From NCBI GenBank assembly GCA_023229525.1, contig JALNZC010000031.1, positions 1 through 47,296 of the forward strand: a DNA stretch of 47,296 bases, in the 5' to 3' direction. This DNA is from Bacteroidales bacterium. Lineage in GTDB: Bacteria; Bacteroidota; Bacteroidia; Bacteroidales; FEN-979. The translations under genes and the position numbers were made by a program. Positions 6,375 through 16,600 of this stretch are shown here, in pieces (position 1 is the first letter of the stretch; each line of letters opens with the position of its first letter). The notes under the pieces were generated by a model, which was given only the letters and a program-made list of their open reading frames with translations, made no database searches and was not told the origin of the DNA.

Positions 6375-8504
6375 TTAATCGCGGTACACCTTGCCTGTAT
6401 AAGTAGTATTTCTTGTGATGATCTTTACAAGATAGTATCCCGGGGGTGCATCCAGGGTGATCTTCGTCAATGCATTTTCGCTCAGTTTCCGGTGAACCAT
6501 CTGCTGTCCCATCATATTATAGATGATGACATCGCCGGTTAATTTCCGGTTTTCCTTTCCGGAAATGAAAATGCTATTACCTGAGAAATAAATATCGAAG
6601 GCTTGTTCCGGTGACATTTCATTAATACCGATTGGGCCGTTAAAGTGGAGTATGAAACGGTTGGGATCGTCCGTGGTAGTCGCAGCAAAGGAGTAAACAG
6701 GTGTTTGAACAAGGTTCTGTGCTGTATGGGTCTTCAGGTCTTCCAACAGAATTTCCGGGAGGGAAGGAAAGCTTTCAAGGCCGGAAATATGTATGCTATA
6801 GTTGCCGTCAGCAGGGATGATCAACCCTGCCCGGATATCGACAGGGTTAGCGGTGTAAGGCATAGAGTTAAAACTTATTTTCTGTTCATCGCCTGTTAGC
6901 GTATAGATCTGCGGCATCTGATTATTCAGGCTGAACAGTTTGTATGCATCGTATCCATCTTTTACCGCGGTGCCATTGGGTTCAAAGAGAATGAACGCTT
7001 CATCATAATTGGTCGCATTGCTGATCTTTATCCGTAACAGATTGGCAGGATTGCCTGTTTCGTTTTTCAGCCACCCGTTATCATGAACCCTCGCCGCGTT
7101 GGGTAAATCCAATGAGGCTCCGGTTGCTTTGACAAAGAAACCTTGCATAGCTGGTATTTTACCGGTTGCTCCGTCACTTTTATAGGTTCCATCTGAATAA
7201 TATTCATATCCTGCGCCTCCAGCTTTTGCTTCATTATAAATATAATAGTAACCCCCCTCAATATTGGTTTTGGTAATACCATCCCAATTGATCGCCGATG
7301 GGTAAGGATTGCCGATCAGGTTCCAGCCAATTCCCCCGGTGGTCAGGGTCACTGTTTTATCGCCTGAATATGGGATTCCGGTAAAGGTCTTTGTCGTACT
7401 TCCGGCAAACGAACTGCCATAGGCAACCAGATAACCGGTATTGGCGGCAAATTGAGGAGTGGCTCCGAAATCAGTAGTATTTAATGACCAGTCGGCATTT
7501 TTCAGGTTCAGCCAGTTCAGGTCGCCCGATACCGCAGGTTCGTTCCACCTGTATAAATCATAAGTAGCGCCCGTGGTTGAATTAAAATCTCCAGCCAGCG
7601 GGGCGAAATTTCCATCGCAGATATTCTGTCCCGTAACCGGGGAAGAGAGAAAATGCCATTTGCTGTCGCTGGCGATCTCCCGTTTTACCGTAACTGAACC
7701 TGAAACTGAGCCATTGGTGATCAGTGATCCACCGCTTTCGACAACCAGTCCGGAAGCCGTGGCGTTGTTGGTGAGGGCGCCGCTGACAGTAAGGGATTGA
7801 CTACTGGAAATACTCAGTGTTTTTCCCGGATTAATGATCAGCGAATTAATAGTTTCGACCTGGTCCAGGATTACACCATTGTTAATCTCCACACTGATGG
7901 ATGAAACATTGGGGACAATGCCATCAAACCACGTACCCGTTGCACTCCAGTTCCCATCCGCAAGAGACCTAACATAATTATACCTGAAATGGGCCGTATA
8001 ATTGGACGCATTTCCACCGTTGTTATCATACACAATATCAGTAGGTGTAGTGCCATTTACACCGCAATATATTTCAATGGTGTATTCTCCTGCCGACAAT
8101 CCGTTCAACATATCAATATTAACTGTGGCGCTGGTAAAACCCAATTTCTGGTCACCGGAACCTAAATCTGCCAGGAATAATAGAGATGTTGAACTAAACA
8201 CAGGTGATCCCGGTCGGTTGCCCTTGGGATAAATGACATAATAAAATGTTCCGCCGGTAACGTTTCCTCCTCCATTCTTCCATGTTTTCACATCGTAGTC
8301 GGTGAGCTGAAAAATATCCCCGGTTATGAAAGTACCGAAATCGAAATTCTGAAAGTCCCCGGCGCTGGTACTCCAGACAGTTTTTGTGGTAGGAACTCCT
8401 TTTACATTGAAAGTGACGTAGCTGCGATCTGCGTCCCATAATCCCCAACCCGCATGAAGACCAAGTGTCGGGAATAGGAATAAAACGAGTAAAAAATTTT
8501 TCAT
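6375..8504 (-). CDS. T9SS-sorted secreted protein, 709 aa
   Basis: The signal peptide is residues ~1-18 (MKNFLLVLFLFPTLGLHA). Residues ~19-175 form an unassigned beta-rich domain (GWGLWDADRSYVTFNV). From ~180 there is a GNWSATGTWFDG segment and a short parallel-beta-like stretch (LSISSSQSLTVSGAL). Residues ~275-470 carry the KWHFLSSPVTG ... GWNLIGNPYPSAINWD region common in T9SS cargo. The C-terminal ~75 residues are a sorting domain ending GYYLVKIITRNTTYTGKVYRD-like; the exact sorting type is less typical. The half after residue 190 is homologous to the C-terminal third of the GH13 protein next door, so the two share a tail but have different heads. A terminator follows. Function of the head domain is unknown. 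Confidence 0.85.
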   Translation of the reverse strand: MKNFLLVLFLFPTLGLHAGWGLWDADRSYVTFNVKGVPTTKTVWSTSAGDFQNFDFGTFITGDIFQLTDYDVKTWKNGGGNVTGGTFYYVIYPKGNRPGSPVFSSTSLLFLADLGSGDQKLGFTSATVNIDMLNGLSAGEYTIEIYCGVNGTTPTDIVYDNNGGNASNYTAHFRYNYVRSLADGNWSATGTWFDGIVPNVSSISVEINNGVILDQVETINSLIINPGKTLSISSSQSLTVSGALTNNATASGLVVESGGSLITNGSVSGSVTVKREIASDSKWHFLSSPVTGQNICDGNFAPLAGDFNSTTGATYDLYRWNEPAVSGDLNWLNLKNADWSLNTTDFGATPQFAANTGYLVAYGSSFAGSTTKTFTGIPYSGDKTVTLTTGGIGWNLIGNPYPSAINWDGITKTNIEGGYYYIYNEAKAGGAGYEYYSDGTYKSDGATGKIPAMQGFFVKATGASLDLPNAARVHDNGWLKNETGNPANLLRIKISNATNYDEAFILFEPNGTAVKDGYDAYKLFSLNNQMPQIYTLTGDEQKISFNSMPYTANPVDIRAGLIIPADGNYSIHISGLESFPSLPEILLEDLKTHTAQNLVQTPVYSFAATTTDDPNRFILHFNGPIGINEMSPEQAFDIYFSGNSIFISGKENRKLTGDVIIYNMMGQQMVHRKLSENALTKITLDAPPGYYLVKIITRNTTYTGKVYRD

Positions 8505-8574
8505 GGTGATCAGTGTTTAAATAATGTATGCTTACCTGTTCAATTGATTTTGCAATATTAAAAAAAACATGGAT

Positions 8575-11500
8575 TTATTTCATTAAAACTTTCCTTGTTA
8601 TAATTCCGTTTACTCCTGTTACCCTCACAATGTATAAGCCAGCGGGCGCTTCAACCGGCAACACGCAGTGTCCTTGCTCAAGGGTCCTGGTCATGAGGCG
8701 CTGTCCCTGGAGATTAAACAATTCTATGGACAATCCGGAAGTAGTTGTGTTTATTATCTGAATGACTTTCCCGTGGGGAAAGATTTCAATCCCTGGAAGA
8801 TCATTTGTTTCATCCACGTTGACCGGAGAGAAACGAAGCATGAACCGGATCGGTTCATCACCCGCCTCTGAGGTAAAACTATATATAGGATTTTGATGTA
8901 AGTTTTGTATATTGTTGTTTTTCAAATCGGTGAGCCAGATATTCCCCATAATGGGTTGTTCAATGGTCTCAATACGGAAGGAAGAGGAGTTGTTTTTAAT
9001 GAATCCCAAGGGGATCACCTTCTCACTATCGTCGGATGGCAAGGTATTCAGGGCATAATTTTGTCCGCCGGAAACCGAATAAAATTCAGGTGCAAAACCG
9101 GGCAGAAACCAGGAATCCGCTGCAAGATCGAATCCATCCATGGCTTCCGGTGCAAACCTGATAATGGTCTGTTGGGCGGTATTTCCATCAGGATCACGTG
9201 CTGCCAGGACGATACGGAAATCCTGATCATTCGTTGATTTATACCACTGCTGCGAACTATGCACCCTTGCATCGGCCGGTAGCGTGAGCGATCCGTCGCC
9301 GGCATCCGTATAAACCATAAATCCGTTCAACGCCGGGATGATCCCACCGGTAAGTGTCTTATAACTGGCATCGGCTTCGTCCCACACCTGGGGAACAGCG
9401 CCAATGGATGAGGAACGGCTCCAGGTACCGGCATCCCAGTTCAGCGCGCTCGGAAATGGGTTTCCCAGCAAATGCCAGCCTTTTCCGGATGAAGTGAGCG
9501 TGTGCGTGAGGCCACTGATTGCGATATTGCCGACATTCAGTTCTCCACTGAAGGTTTTGGTATCGGAATCTTTATAGGCTACCTGATATCCCATCCCATT
9601 CTGGAACCCGGTGATATTATTTCCGGGAATTTTCTGATTCAACCACAATCCGTCAGGTTCCGACCAGGCATAAAAATCGTAATCGGCAGGAGGATCAACG
9701 ATAAATCCGGAACCGGCCAAAGTAAATGAATTCACCGGAGATGAAAGCAAATGCCATCCATGAGCTTCACCGGAATAGGAACCGATATACCGTTCGGCGG
9801 TTGCCTGTACACCTGTATTGCTATGGATCAGCGAACCTGAAGCGGTTAAGGTTCCGGATTTTATGACCAATCCGGTGGACCCAGCTTCATTCGCCAGGTT
9901 ATCGTTGACCGTGAGGGCGCCTCCGGGATTGATGGTGAGTGTCGCTGCCTTGTTTACCTGGATATAGCGGGATGTCATAGCGGCATTTACCGAAAGGTTA
10001 ACCGGGTTGGACCCATCACCCATAACTAGACGGCTGTTGGCGCCGGTTACTGTCCAGGGGTTTGCTACCGATGGAGCAGACTGGTTGTAAACAAAATAAT
10101 TGGTGTTAGCGGAGGAAAAATCGGCCGGGTTATCCCCGCTTCCGTCATTGCCGGTACCCCAGGTGGATAGTGCGTCAAGATTACCCGAAGATTTAGCATA
10201 ATAACTGTTGTCAAACTTACTGGTTGTATACAGCCGGTATTCACCGGGTTGAAGGGAGATATCCTGTTTTGCACCAGTTACATTCAGAACCTCCCCTGTA
10301 AAATACTCATACCAGGTTCCTGTTTGCTGGAAATAGGGTGTTATGGTTCGTTGTATCACATCGAAATTACCAAGCAGCGTAACCTTCACACCGGCGCTGT
10401 TGAGGTGGATGCGCTTCATATAGGTGTCGAGAGAATAGGTGAAGTCGCCGGTACGGAAAACGGGAAAGGTCTTTTTAAGGTGAATCAGCCGGGCATAAGT
10501 ATCAAAGAGCTCCCGTCGCGCCGAGGCATCGTAATAATCCCATCTTACCGGCTTACGCGATGTGCGGCAATCCGGTGATACCGTACCGTCGGGGCAATGG
10601 TTGATGGAATAATCGTAGCCAAGCTCCCCGAATTCCCATATCATCTTTGGGCCCGGAGTCAGTAAATAAAAAGCGGCGGCAAGTTCCTCCCGGGCGAGGG
10701 CAGTATTTAGTTGTTTTACATCGTGCAAAGGGTTTGCGCTGTTGCCATAGGTAAGATTTTTATACATGAGCCGTTCTTCATCGTGGCTTACCATATAGGA
10801 TACCAGATTATGATAGGAAAATCCCCGGGCGAGGTGCGTTCCCCAGGAAAGATCAGATCCGGGTTCATAACCCATGGAAGCCTCACCATACTGGCTGTTC
10901 ATGTTGCCCCAGATGAGCAGTCCGTAGTTGGCAAGTTCTTTTTCCTCCGAATTGTCGGTGAGATGTTCAATGATGACGTAAGCGCCCGGATTGACCGCTT
11001 TAATCTGATCGAACATTCGCTTTAGAATAGCAATGCGGGAAGCATCATATGTCCATCCGTTTCCAACGGTATTCGTAAAACCCTTTGTGAAATCGAAACG
11101 GAATCCATCAATTTTAAACTCCCCGAGCCAAAAAGCATTCACTTTGTCAACAAAGGCCTTCGTATAAGCGCTTTCATGGTTGAAATCAAAACCCCACGAA
11201 TAGTCCGGGTTTGGACTGTCAACATTGTACCATGGATTCTGAGCTGTTGTCTTACCATAACTTCCGGCATTGGGGTCAAAATACATTTTCACCAGGGGCG
11301 ACTGTCCAAAACTGTGATTCAGCACCATATCCATGATCACTGCGATACCATGAAGGTGACATTCGTCCACAAAGGCCTTGTAATCTACAGCAGTACCATA
11401 AGCTTTGTCGGGGGCAAAATAAAAGGATGGATTATAACCCCATGAATCATTGCCCTCAAATTCGCTGAAAGGCATCAGTTCGATGGCATTAATACCTAGA

Positions 11501-13473
11501 GATTGCAGGTAATCCAGTTTATCTTTTACCGATTTGATAGCGCCTGTACTCACAAAATCGCGGATATGGAGTTCGTAGATGACAAGGTCCTGCACCATGG
11601 GAGGGGTGAAAGTGGTAACCTGCCAGGGATAAGCTGTAGTGTTGGTCTGGAAAACACTAACGATGCCGGTAGTCTTCCCCTCCGGATATGCTTTTAGATC
11701 AGGATAGGTTGAGGATGATATGTAGGGATCATTCCATGGATCCAGGATTTTTTGTGTATAAGGATCGGCGATCCTCAATTCGTTATCGATAAAATACTGG
11801 TAAGCATATTCCTGCCCCGATGTCAGGCCGGTAATTGTTACCCAGTAATTTGAACCATCGGGTGTTCTGTTCATCAAACCTGAATTGGTCACAGTCCAGT
11901 TGTTAAAGTCTCCGATAACAAAGGCATATTGCTTATAAGCCGGAGGATCATTCAATACCAGCGTAACGGTAGTGGCGTCAATATAGTTAATACCCACGCT
12001 AACCCCGTCGGGTAAAGGGGCTTCCGTCACCGGTCCACGGATATAGATGGGCACGGAGTCACGGGCAGTTGCCTTTCCTCCTGTAGCAACAGCTTTAATC
12101 CAATGTGTACCGGAACTCAAATCCTGTATGCCGATTAACTGCGATACCGAAGTCGTCGCTACCGATGTCACTAAAGAATTGTCAAGGTAAAGGGCCAGGT
12201 CGGTATGATGCATCGCATCGGCACAAACCGATAATACCCTTTCAGAACCTACGACCGGATTATCGGCAACCGGATTCTGAATCTTTACGCTCAGCGCCGG
12301 GGAGTAAACCACTGTCATGATGTTGGATCCATCGGCATTGGTATGAACCGTATCACCGGTCACACTTCTGAAAACAAATGCCAGCTTTTTGATCTGTTCG
12401 CTTTCGGGAACCCCGTAATATGCTCTTATTCCGCTGATAGTAAGGCTGTATTGATTCGTGCCAAGCCTGGTAAGTTTGGTTTCAGGGGTATTCACGCCCC
12501 AGGCTGTTTTGGTGTATTTCCAGTCGGAATTTCCGTTACTGAGGTTGGTGATAACGCCGGTATGGGCATATACATCATGGGTATATCCTTCAAGGGCTGC
12601 ATTTCCCTGTGTGGCGTCGAATGTAATGGTCAGTGCAGCGCTTTCAACCGGGAAAACCGGATCGGTGGTCACCACATGGGCTCCGCAATTCACTATCTGG
12701 TCGGTCGTATATGAATAATTGCTGCCGTTATTGTTATTTAGCTTTAGGGTGTAAAGGTCAAAATCCTGTGTCGGATTACTCACCACTGTGCTCATCACAT
12801 AATATTCAACCGTTGTAAGTGCAACCTGGGCAGGAATGGTGGCTGTGCCTGAAGTACCCGTGAGTGAAACGTCAACGATGGAAGATGTACTCCAGTGATC
12901 GGTTGTATAACGAACATAAAATTTTTCTTCTGCGGATGGGGTGGCTGATAAAGCAATACTTATCTCCACAGGATCGGAACTTGTCACCATTACCGGCGAT
13001 TGCGAAGATGTGGTAATATTGACAGGTTCAGCCGATGTCTGCATAAAAATTGCACGGGCATTGGCATAACTGTTGTCTTGATATACAACAGTATACCAGG
13101 CAGCATTGGTTAGGTTAACCGAACTATTTGAAATTCCGGATGTACCATAGGTAAATGAAGTCAGTATATTAGGCTGGACCGAAGTGGCATTCCCCCATTG
13201 GTTATGCCATGGATCACCGGTTCCCGTACTGACAAATTTAAAGTTCTGAAGCCCCGATGTTCCGGTAAACTGAAAAGTCGTTTTCCATCGAAGGGTACCA
13301 AGTGAGGTACGTTTCAGGTCGAAATTGCCTCCCATACCGGTGGTATTGACCCAACTATTCCAGTTTCCCGGCATACGAAGGCCATCGGGAAGATAAATCT
13401 GCGAAAAGACCGAAGGAACAGTCAAACTGAAGGTCAGGGCGATAACAAGTATCCTTGTCCATATATTTTTCAT
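8575..13473 (-). CDS. Secreted multidomain GH13 alpha-amylase-family protein with T9SS sorting tail
   Basis: The start at 13473 (MKNIWTRILV) gives a normal signal peptide; an upstream ATG at 13500 would add nine residues and lies before a possible -7 motif. Numbered from 13500: residues ~35-480 hold several beta domains, some starch-binding-like. Residues ~515-600 are CBM48-like (FVIGDFNNW). The GH13 barrel spans ~640-1090, with IYELHIRDF, MDMVLNHS, GFRFDFTKG (Asp nucleophile), VIIEHL (Glu acid/base) and VSHDEER (third acid), so all catalytic residues are present. After that come the WHLLSSPV region and a T9SS sorting tail shared with the 709-aa protein. It should degrade alpha-glucans outside the cell; the exact bond preference is not readable. 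Confidence 0.87.
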   Translation of the reverse strand: MKNIWTRILVIALTFSLTVPSVFSQIYLPDGLRMPGNWNSWVNTTGMGGNFDLKRTSLGTLRWKTTFQFTGTSGLQNFKFVSTGTGDPWHNQWGNATSVQPNILTSFTYGTSGISNSSVNLTNAAWYTVVYQDNSYANARAIFMQTSAEPVNITTSSQSPVMVTSSDPVEISIALSATPSAEEKFYVRYTTDHWSTSSIVDVSLTGTSGTATIPAQVALTTVEYYVMSTVVSNPTQDFDLYTLKLNNNNGSNYSYTTDQIVNCGAHVVTTDPVFPVESAALTITFDATQGNAALEGYTHDVYAHTGVITNLSNGNSDWKYTKTAWGVNTPETKLTRLGTNQYSLTISGIRAYYGVPESEQIKKLAFVFRSVTGDTVHTNADGSNIMTVVYSPALSVKIQNPVADNPVVGSERVLSVCADAMHHTDLALYLDNSLVTSVATTSVSQLIGIQDLSSGTHWIKAVATGGKATARDSVPIYIRGPVTEAPLPDGVSVGINYIDATTVTLVLNDPPAYKQYAFVIGDFNNWTVTNSGLMNRTPDGSNYWVTITGLTSGQEYAYQYFIDNELRIADPYTQKILDPWNDPYISSSTYPDLKAYPEGKTTGIVSVFQTNTTAYPWQVTTFTPPMVQDLVIYELHIRDFVSTGAIKSVKDKLDYLQSLGINAIELMPFSEFEGNDSWGYNPSFYFAPDKAYGTAVDYKAFVDECHLHGIAVIMDMVLNHSFGQSPLVKMYFDPNAGSYGKTTAQNPWYNVDSPNPDYSWGFDFNHESAYTKAFVDKVNAFWLGEFKIDGFRFDFTKGFTNTVGNGWTYDASRIAILKRMFDQIKAVNPGAYVIIEHLTDNSEEKELANYGLLIWGNMNSQYGEASMGYEPGSDLSWGTHLARGFSYHNLVSYMVSHDEERLMYKNLTYGNSANPLHDVKQLNTALAREELAAAFYLLTPGPKMIWEFGELGYDYSINHCPDGTVSPDCRTSRKPVRWDYYDASARRELFDTYARLIHLKKTFPVFRTGDFTYSLDTYMKRIHLNSAGVKVTLLGNFDVIQRTITPYFQQTGTWYEYFTGEVLNVTGAKQDISLQPGEYRLYTTSKFDNSYYAKSSGNLDALSTWGTGNDGSGDNPADFSSANTNYFVYNQSAPSVANPWTVTGANSRLVMGDGSNPVNLSVNAAMTSRYIQVNKAATLTINPGGALTVNDNLANEAGSTGLVIKSGTLTASGSLIHSNTGVQATAERYIGSYSGEAHGWHLLSSPVNSFTLAGSGFIVDPPADYDFYAWSEPDGLWLNQKIPGNNITGFQNGMGYQVAYKDSDTKTFSGELNVGNIAISGLTHTLTSSGKGWHLLGNPFPSALNWDAGTWSRSSSIGAVPQVWDEADASYKTLTGGIIPALNGFMVYTDAGDGSLTLPADARVHSSQQWYKSTNDQDFRIVLAARDPDGNTAQQTIIRFAPEAMDGFDLAADSWFLPGFAPEFYSVSGGQNYALNTLPSDDSEKVIPLGFIKNNSSSFRIETIEQPIMGNIWLTDLKNNNIQNLHQNPIYSFTSEAGDEPIRFMLRFSPVNVDETNDLPGIEIFPHGKVIQIINTTTSGLSIELFNLQGQRLMTRTLEQGHCVLPVEAPAGLYIVRVTGVNGIITRKVLMK

Positions 13474-13478
13474 ACATG

Positions 13479-13486
13479 CAAAAATA
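13479..13486 (-). promoter_or_regulatory. Possible -7 element (TATTTTTG)
   Basis: TATTTTTG on the minus strand fits the Bacteroidota TAnnTTTG consensus, but it lies immediately before the preferred start codon, leaving almost no leader. Weak support. Confidence 0.25.
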
Positions 13487-13524
13487 TAAAACTTTCCCAA
13501 ACCCTATATGCGTGAGGAATTTAA

Positions 13525-13560
13525 CCAAGAAAGCCGCCCTTTCGGGACGGCCTCCTTTTA
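13525..13560 (-). terminator. Rho-independent terminator of the 1553-aa gene
   Basis: On the minus strand, GCCGTCCC-GAA-AGGGCGGC forms a stem followed by TTTCTT, about 70 bp after the stop codon at 13627. It is nearly the same hairpin as at 6308-6345. Confidence 0.75.
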
Positions 13561-13626
13561 TTGACCGGATGTTGTTTTACCGGTCTTTATATGCAACAAC
13601 CTCTGTGAGGCTGATGTATACTGGTA

Positions 13627-16600
13627 TTATTGCTTGATGATCTTCACGGTACCTGCCATATCGGAATTCAGAATTCTCAGGATATAAATACCGGTTGGTT
13701 GGTTTTGAAGGTTAAATTGATGTTGTGATTCTCCGGTGATGATTTCCTTAACAATAGGTTCTCCCGTCATCCGGTAAATTTCAACATTCACGGACGAAGA
13801 TGCATCCATACCTATCATATCGAGGTTGACTATTCCATTTGTCGGGTTCGGATAGACCTTGAACGTTGACTTGTTGGATTGTAGTGTTGTCACCTCAAGC
13901 TCCTTGGTTTCGGTCGTGATTATTGCCGGAGCTTTGGCGCCGCAGTAAGATGATGTTTGTGTAATGTAAGCCCACAGATGACCTCCCGGTTGAACTGTAG
14001 TTCCAGGTAAGAAAATAATATTCTGTCCAGCGATGAGAGTAGCGTCACCTCCGGTTTCGACCAGGAACGTAGTATTATTGCCTGCAACTGTAATGGTCTG
14101 AGTCGCATTGTAGCATTTGGTCTGGCCAATACTTACTGTTTCGTTGGTTACGTCAAGCATTTCGGGTATTGCCACAGTACCGGTAAAGGTACTTAAAGTG
14201 GTCAAACCAACGGCTGTGAGTTGGTGTAGGGTAGTGTTGGCGGCATCATAAGCCATATAAGGTGTAGGATCAACCCTGACACAGTAAATCTGACTTTCGG
14301 CGCCATGCACATCTCCGGGAAGATACTGGAATGTGGCGTCACAGGTGAACCCCGTTATCCCGCTTTGTAAAATATTCCAGTAACGATTCAAATAGTTTCC
14401 GGTATTGGGATCTGTCGGATATTTGACATTCGACAAATTGACTCCCGCGTATGCACTGGTAAAAGTACCACTGGTAAAATTCAATGTTACCGGCGAGTAT
14501 TCTGGGGTCGGTATACTGTTCCCCACCGGGTAAGTGAAACTGCCAATGGCAGAAAACTCCTTGCGCAGATCACCTGTACCCGTGGCTACGATCATGTTGG
14601 TAGCAGTTGGCGTACCTCCGATGGTCGCTGCCGGTCCCAGAGTTATCATACTGGTACCGAGGTCAACGAGACCATTGGTAAGTTTTAATATACCATTGAT
14701 CCTTACATTATTGGTAAGGGTGATTCCCAATGCGTTGGAAACTTCAATGGTCGAAGTGGCTCCGTTTGATATGGTACCTTCACCGGAAATGGTCTGTATT
14801 GCCGGCCCGTTCAAAAGAACAGTTCCTGTACTGCCAAAGCTCAGCGTACTCCCGGTTGCAACATGGATATTCCCCTTAACGGAGTGGCCGGGTGTTCCAC
14901 TCATATTTATATTCAAGGTGCCATTGGTAACGGTCAGGTTATCGATAGAAACTGCACTGCCTCCGGAAGGACTGGCTGTTATTCCTGTTGCATCCATTTC
15001 AAAATCAGCATAGATCCTGCCTGAAAATGCCGGAGTACCATTCATGAGTTTAAACAGACTTCCTGTTTGGAAAACAACCACACTGGCCGGCTGGCCTGCG
15101 CCAAAAGGATTGCTTCCGGCTATATGAATATAGGTTGATCCTGGGCCAAAAACAACGGAGTTCAGGTTTGTTGTTCCGAAAGGATTTCCATAAAAAAAGG
15201 TTCCGGCAGTGAAGGTTGATCCGGATCCAAAAACCACCGCTCCGGGATCAACAGCAGTTAATCTATGTGCAGTATTAACGGTCGAGGAAAATTTCATGCT
15301 ACCCGTTATACTTCCCGTTGCTCCGGCAGATAGTGCAATGGTGATGGCATTGACCGTATCGCAATTCAGGGCACAACCCGTCGAAACCGCCAGGTCAAGT
15401 CCGGTACCTCCGGCAATGGTCAGTACGGCAGCGGCGCTGCTATGGAGATTGACCGTGGTACTGTTGGTCATAAGTAATCTTCCGATGGTCTCGGTTTGTA
15501 ATCCCAGAATGGTTTTCGTTGTCCCGTCATTAAACCACAGGATATCATTTGTGAGGGGTGTGGTACGGGCCGGGTCCCAGTTCGCGGCATCGGTCCACAA
15601 TCCTCTGTCCGGACCAATCCAGGCATAGCTATTAACAGGAGGTTCGGCCGTTGTGGCAGAAGCTTCCGGCACTACCGGGTTTGTTTTATAATCAATGTTT
15701 GTAAATGAATTGGTATAGGGATAAATTTTGAAATAATAGGTAGTTGCCGGAGTCAGGCCGGTAAAAGTATAGGCTCCTGTCCCCTGGAGAACATTCTGTA
15801 CCAATGCTGCGTCGGCTTCAGGAACTCCGTCGACCGGATCAATGATATCTGCAAAGCCTGTGGCGCTCCCTTTGATCAGGTATGCTTCGGGAAGTGTTCC
15901 TCCGGTGGCATCGGTCCAGGTAAGGGGAATCTCGGTCTGGGTTGTTGTACCTGCGGCAAAATCAGTAACATGATTTGTCGGTTCGCCCCAGATGCCAATA
16001 CCGCTGACGGGAACACTTTGTGGTGAAGCGCCGGTACTGGTATGGGTAATATTTCCCAGATAGGATTGTATTGTAACTGGAGTAAACCTTACATATATAG
16101 TGGTAGGTGGCACAGTTCCTGAAACCTGGGTCAGCGTAATGGGATTAGTCGGCACAAATGCCCCGCCGGTTCCGAGGGAAATTTCGTATCCCATGGGAGG
16201 AGTGATCACAATATCGGCCGTCAGATAGTCGCCCGAAACGTCATAGCTCTTTTCGGCAGAAATGGTATTTATTACCTGAGTGCCAAAGCCCGTTACGAAG
16301 CCAACAATAATGGCCGGTCCGGGAGGGAAAACAGTACCACTGCAAGTCACATTTTGAGTTATTGCTCCTCCACCGGACACGGTAACCATCTCTCCATTAT
16401 AATCACCGGCGGTCAAACCTGCTTTAAGACGTATAAACGCGTTTACTGCCGTTAATGATCCTCCTGTATATTCGATTAATGCTGTGGGACCGAAATTTAC
16501 GTTGTCGTTGGCGACTTCATAATTTGTTGAACCGGTCACGGTAACATTTCCTCCGGAAGGAACAAGATTTGATGCTGTAATGGCAAACGATTGGGAAGCA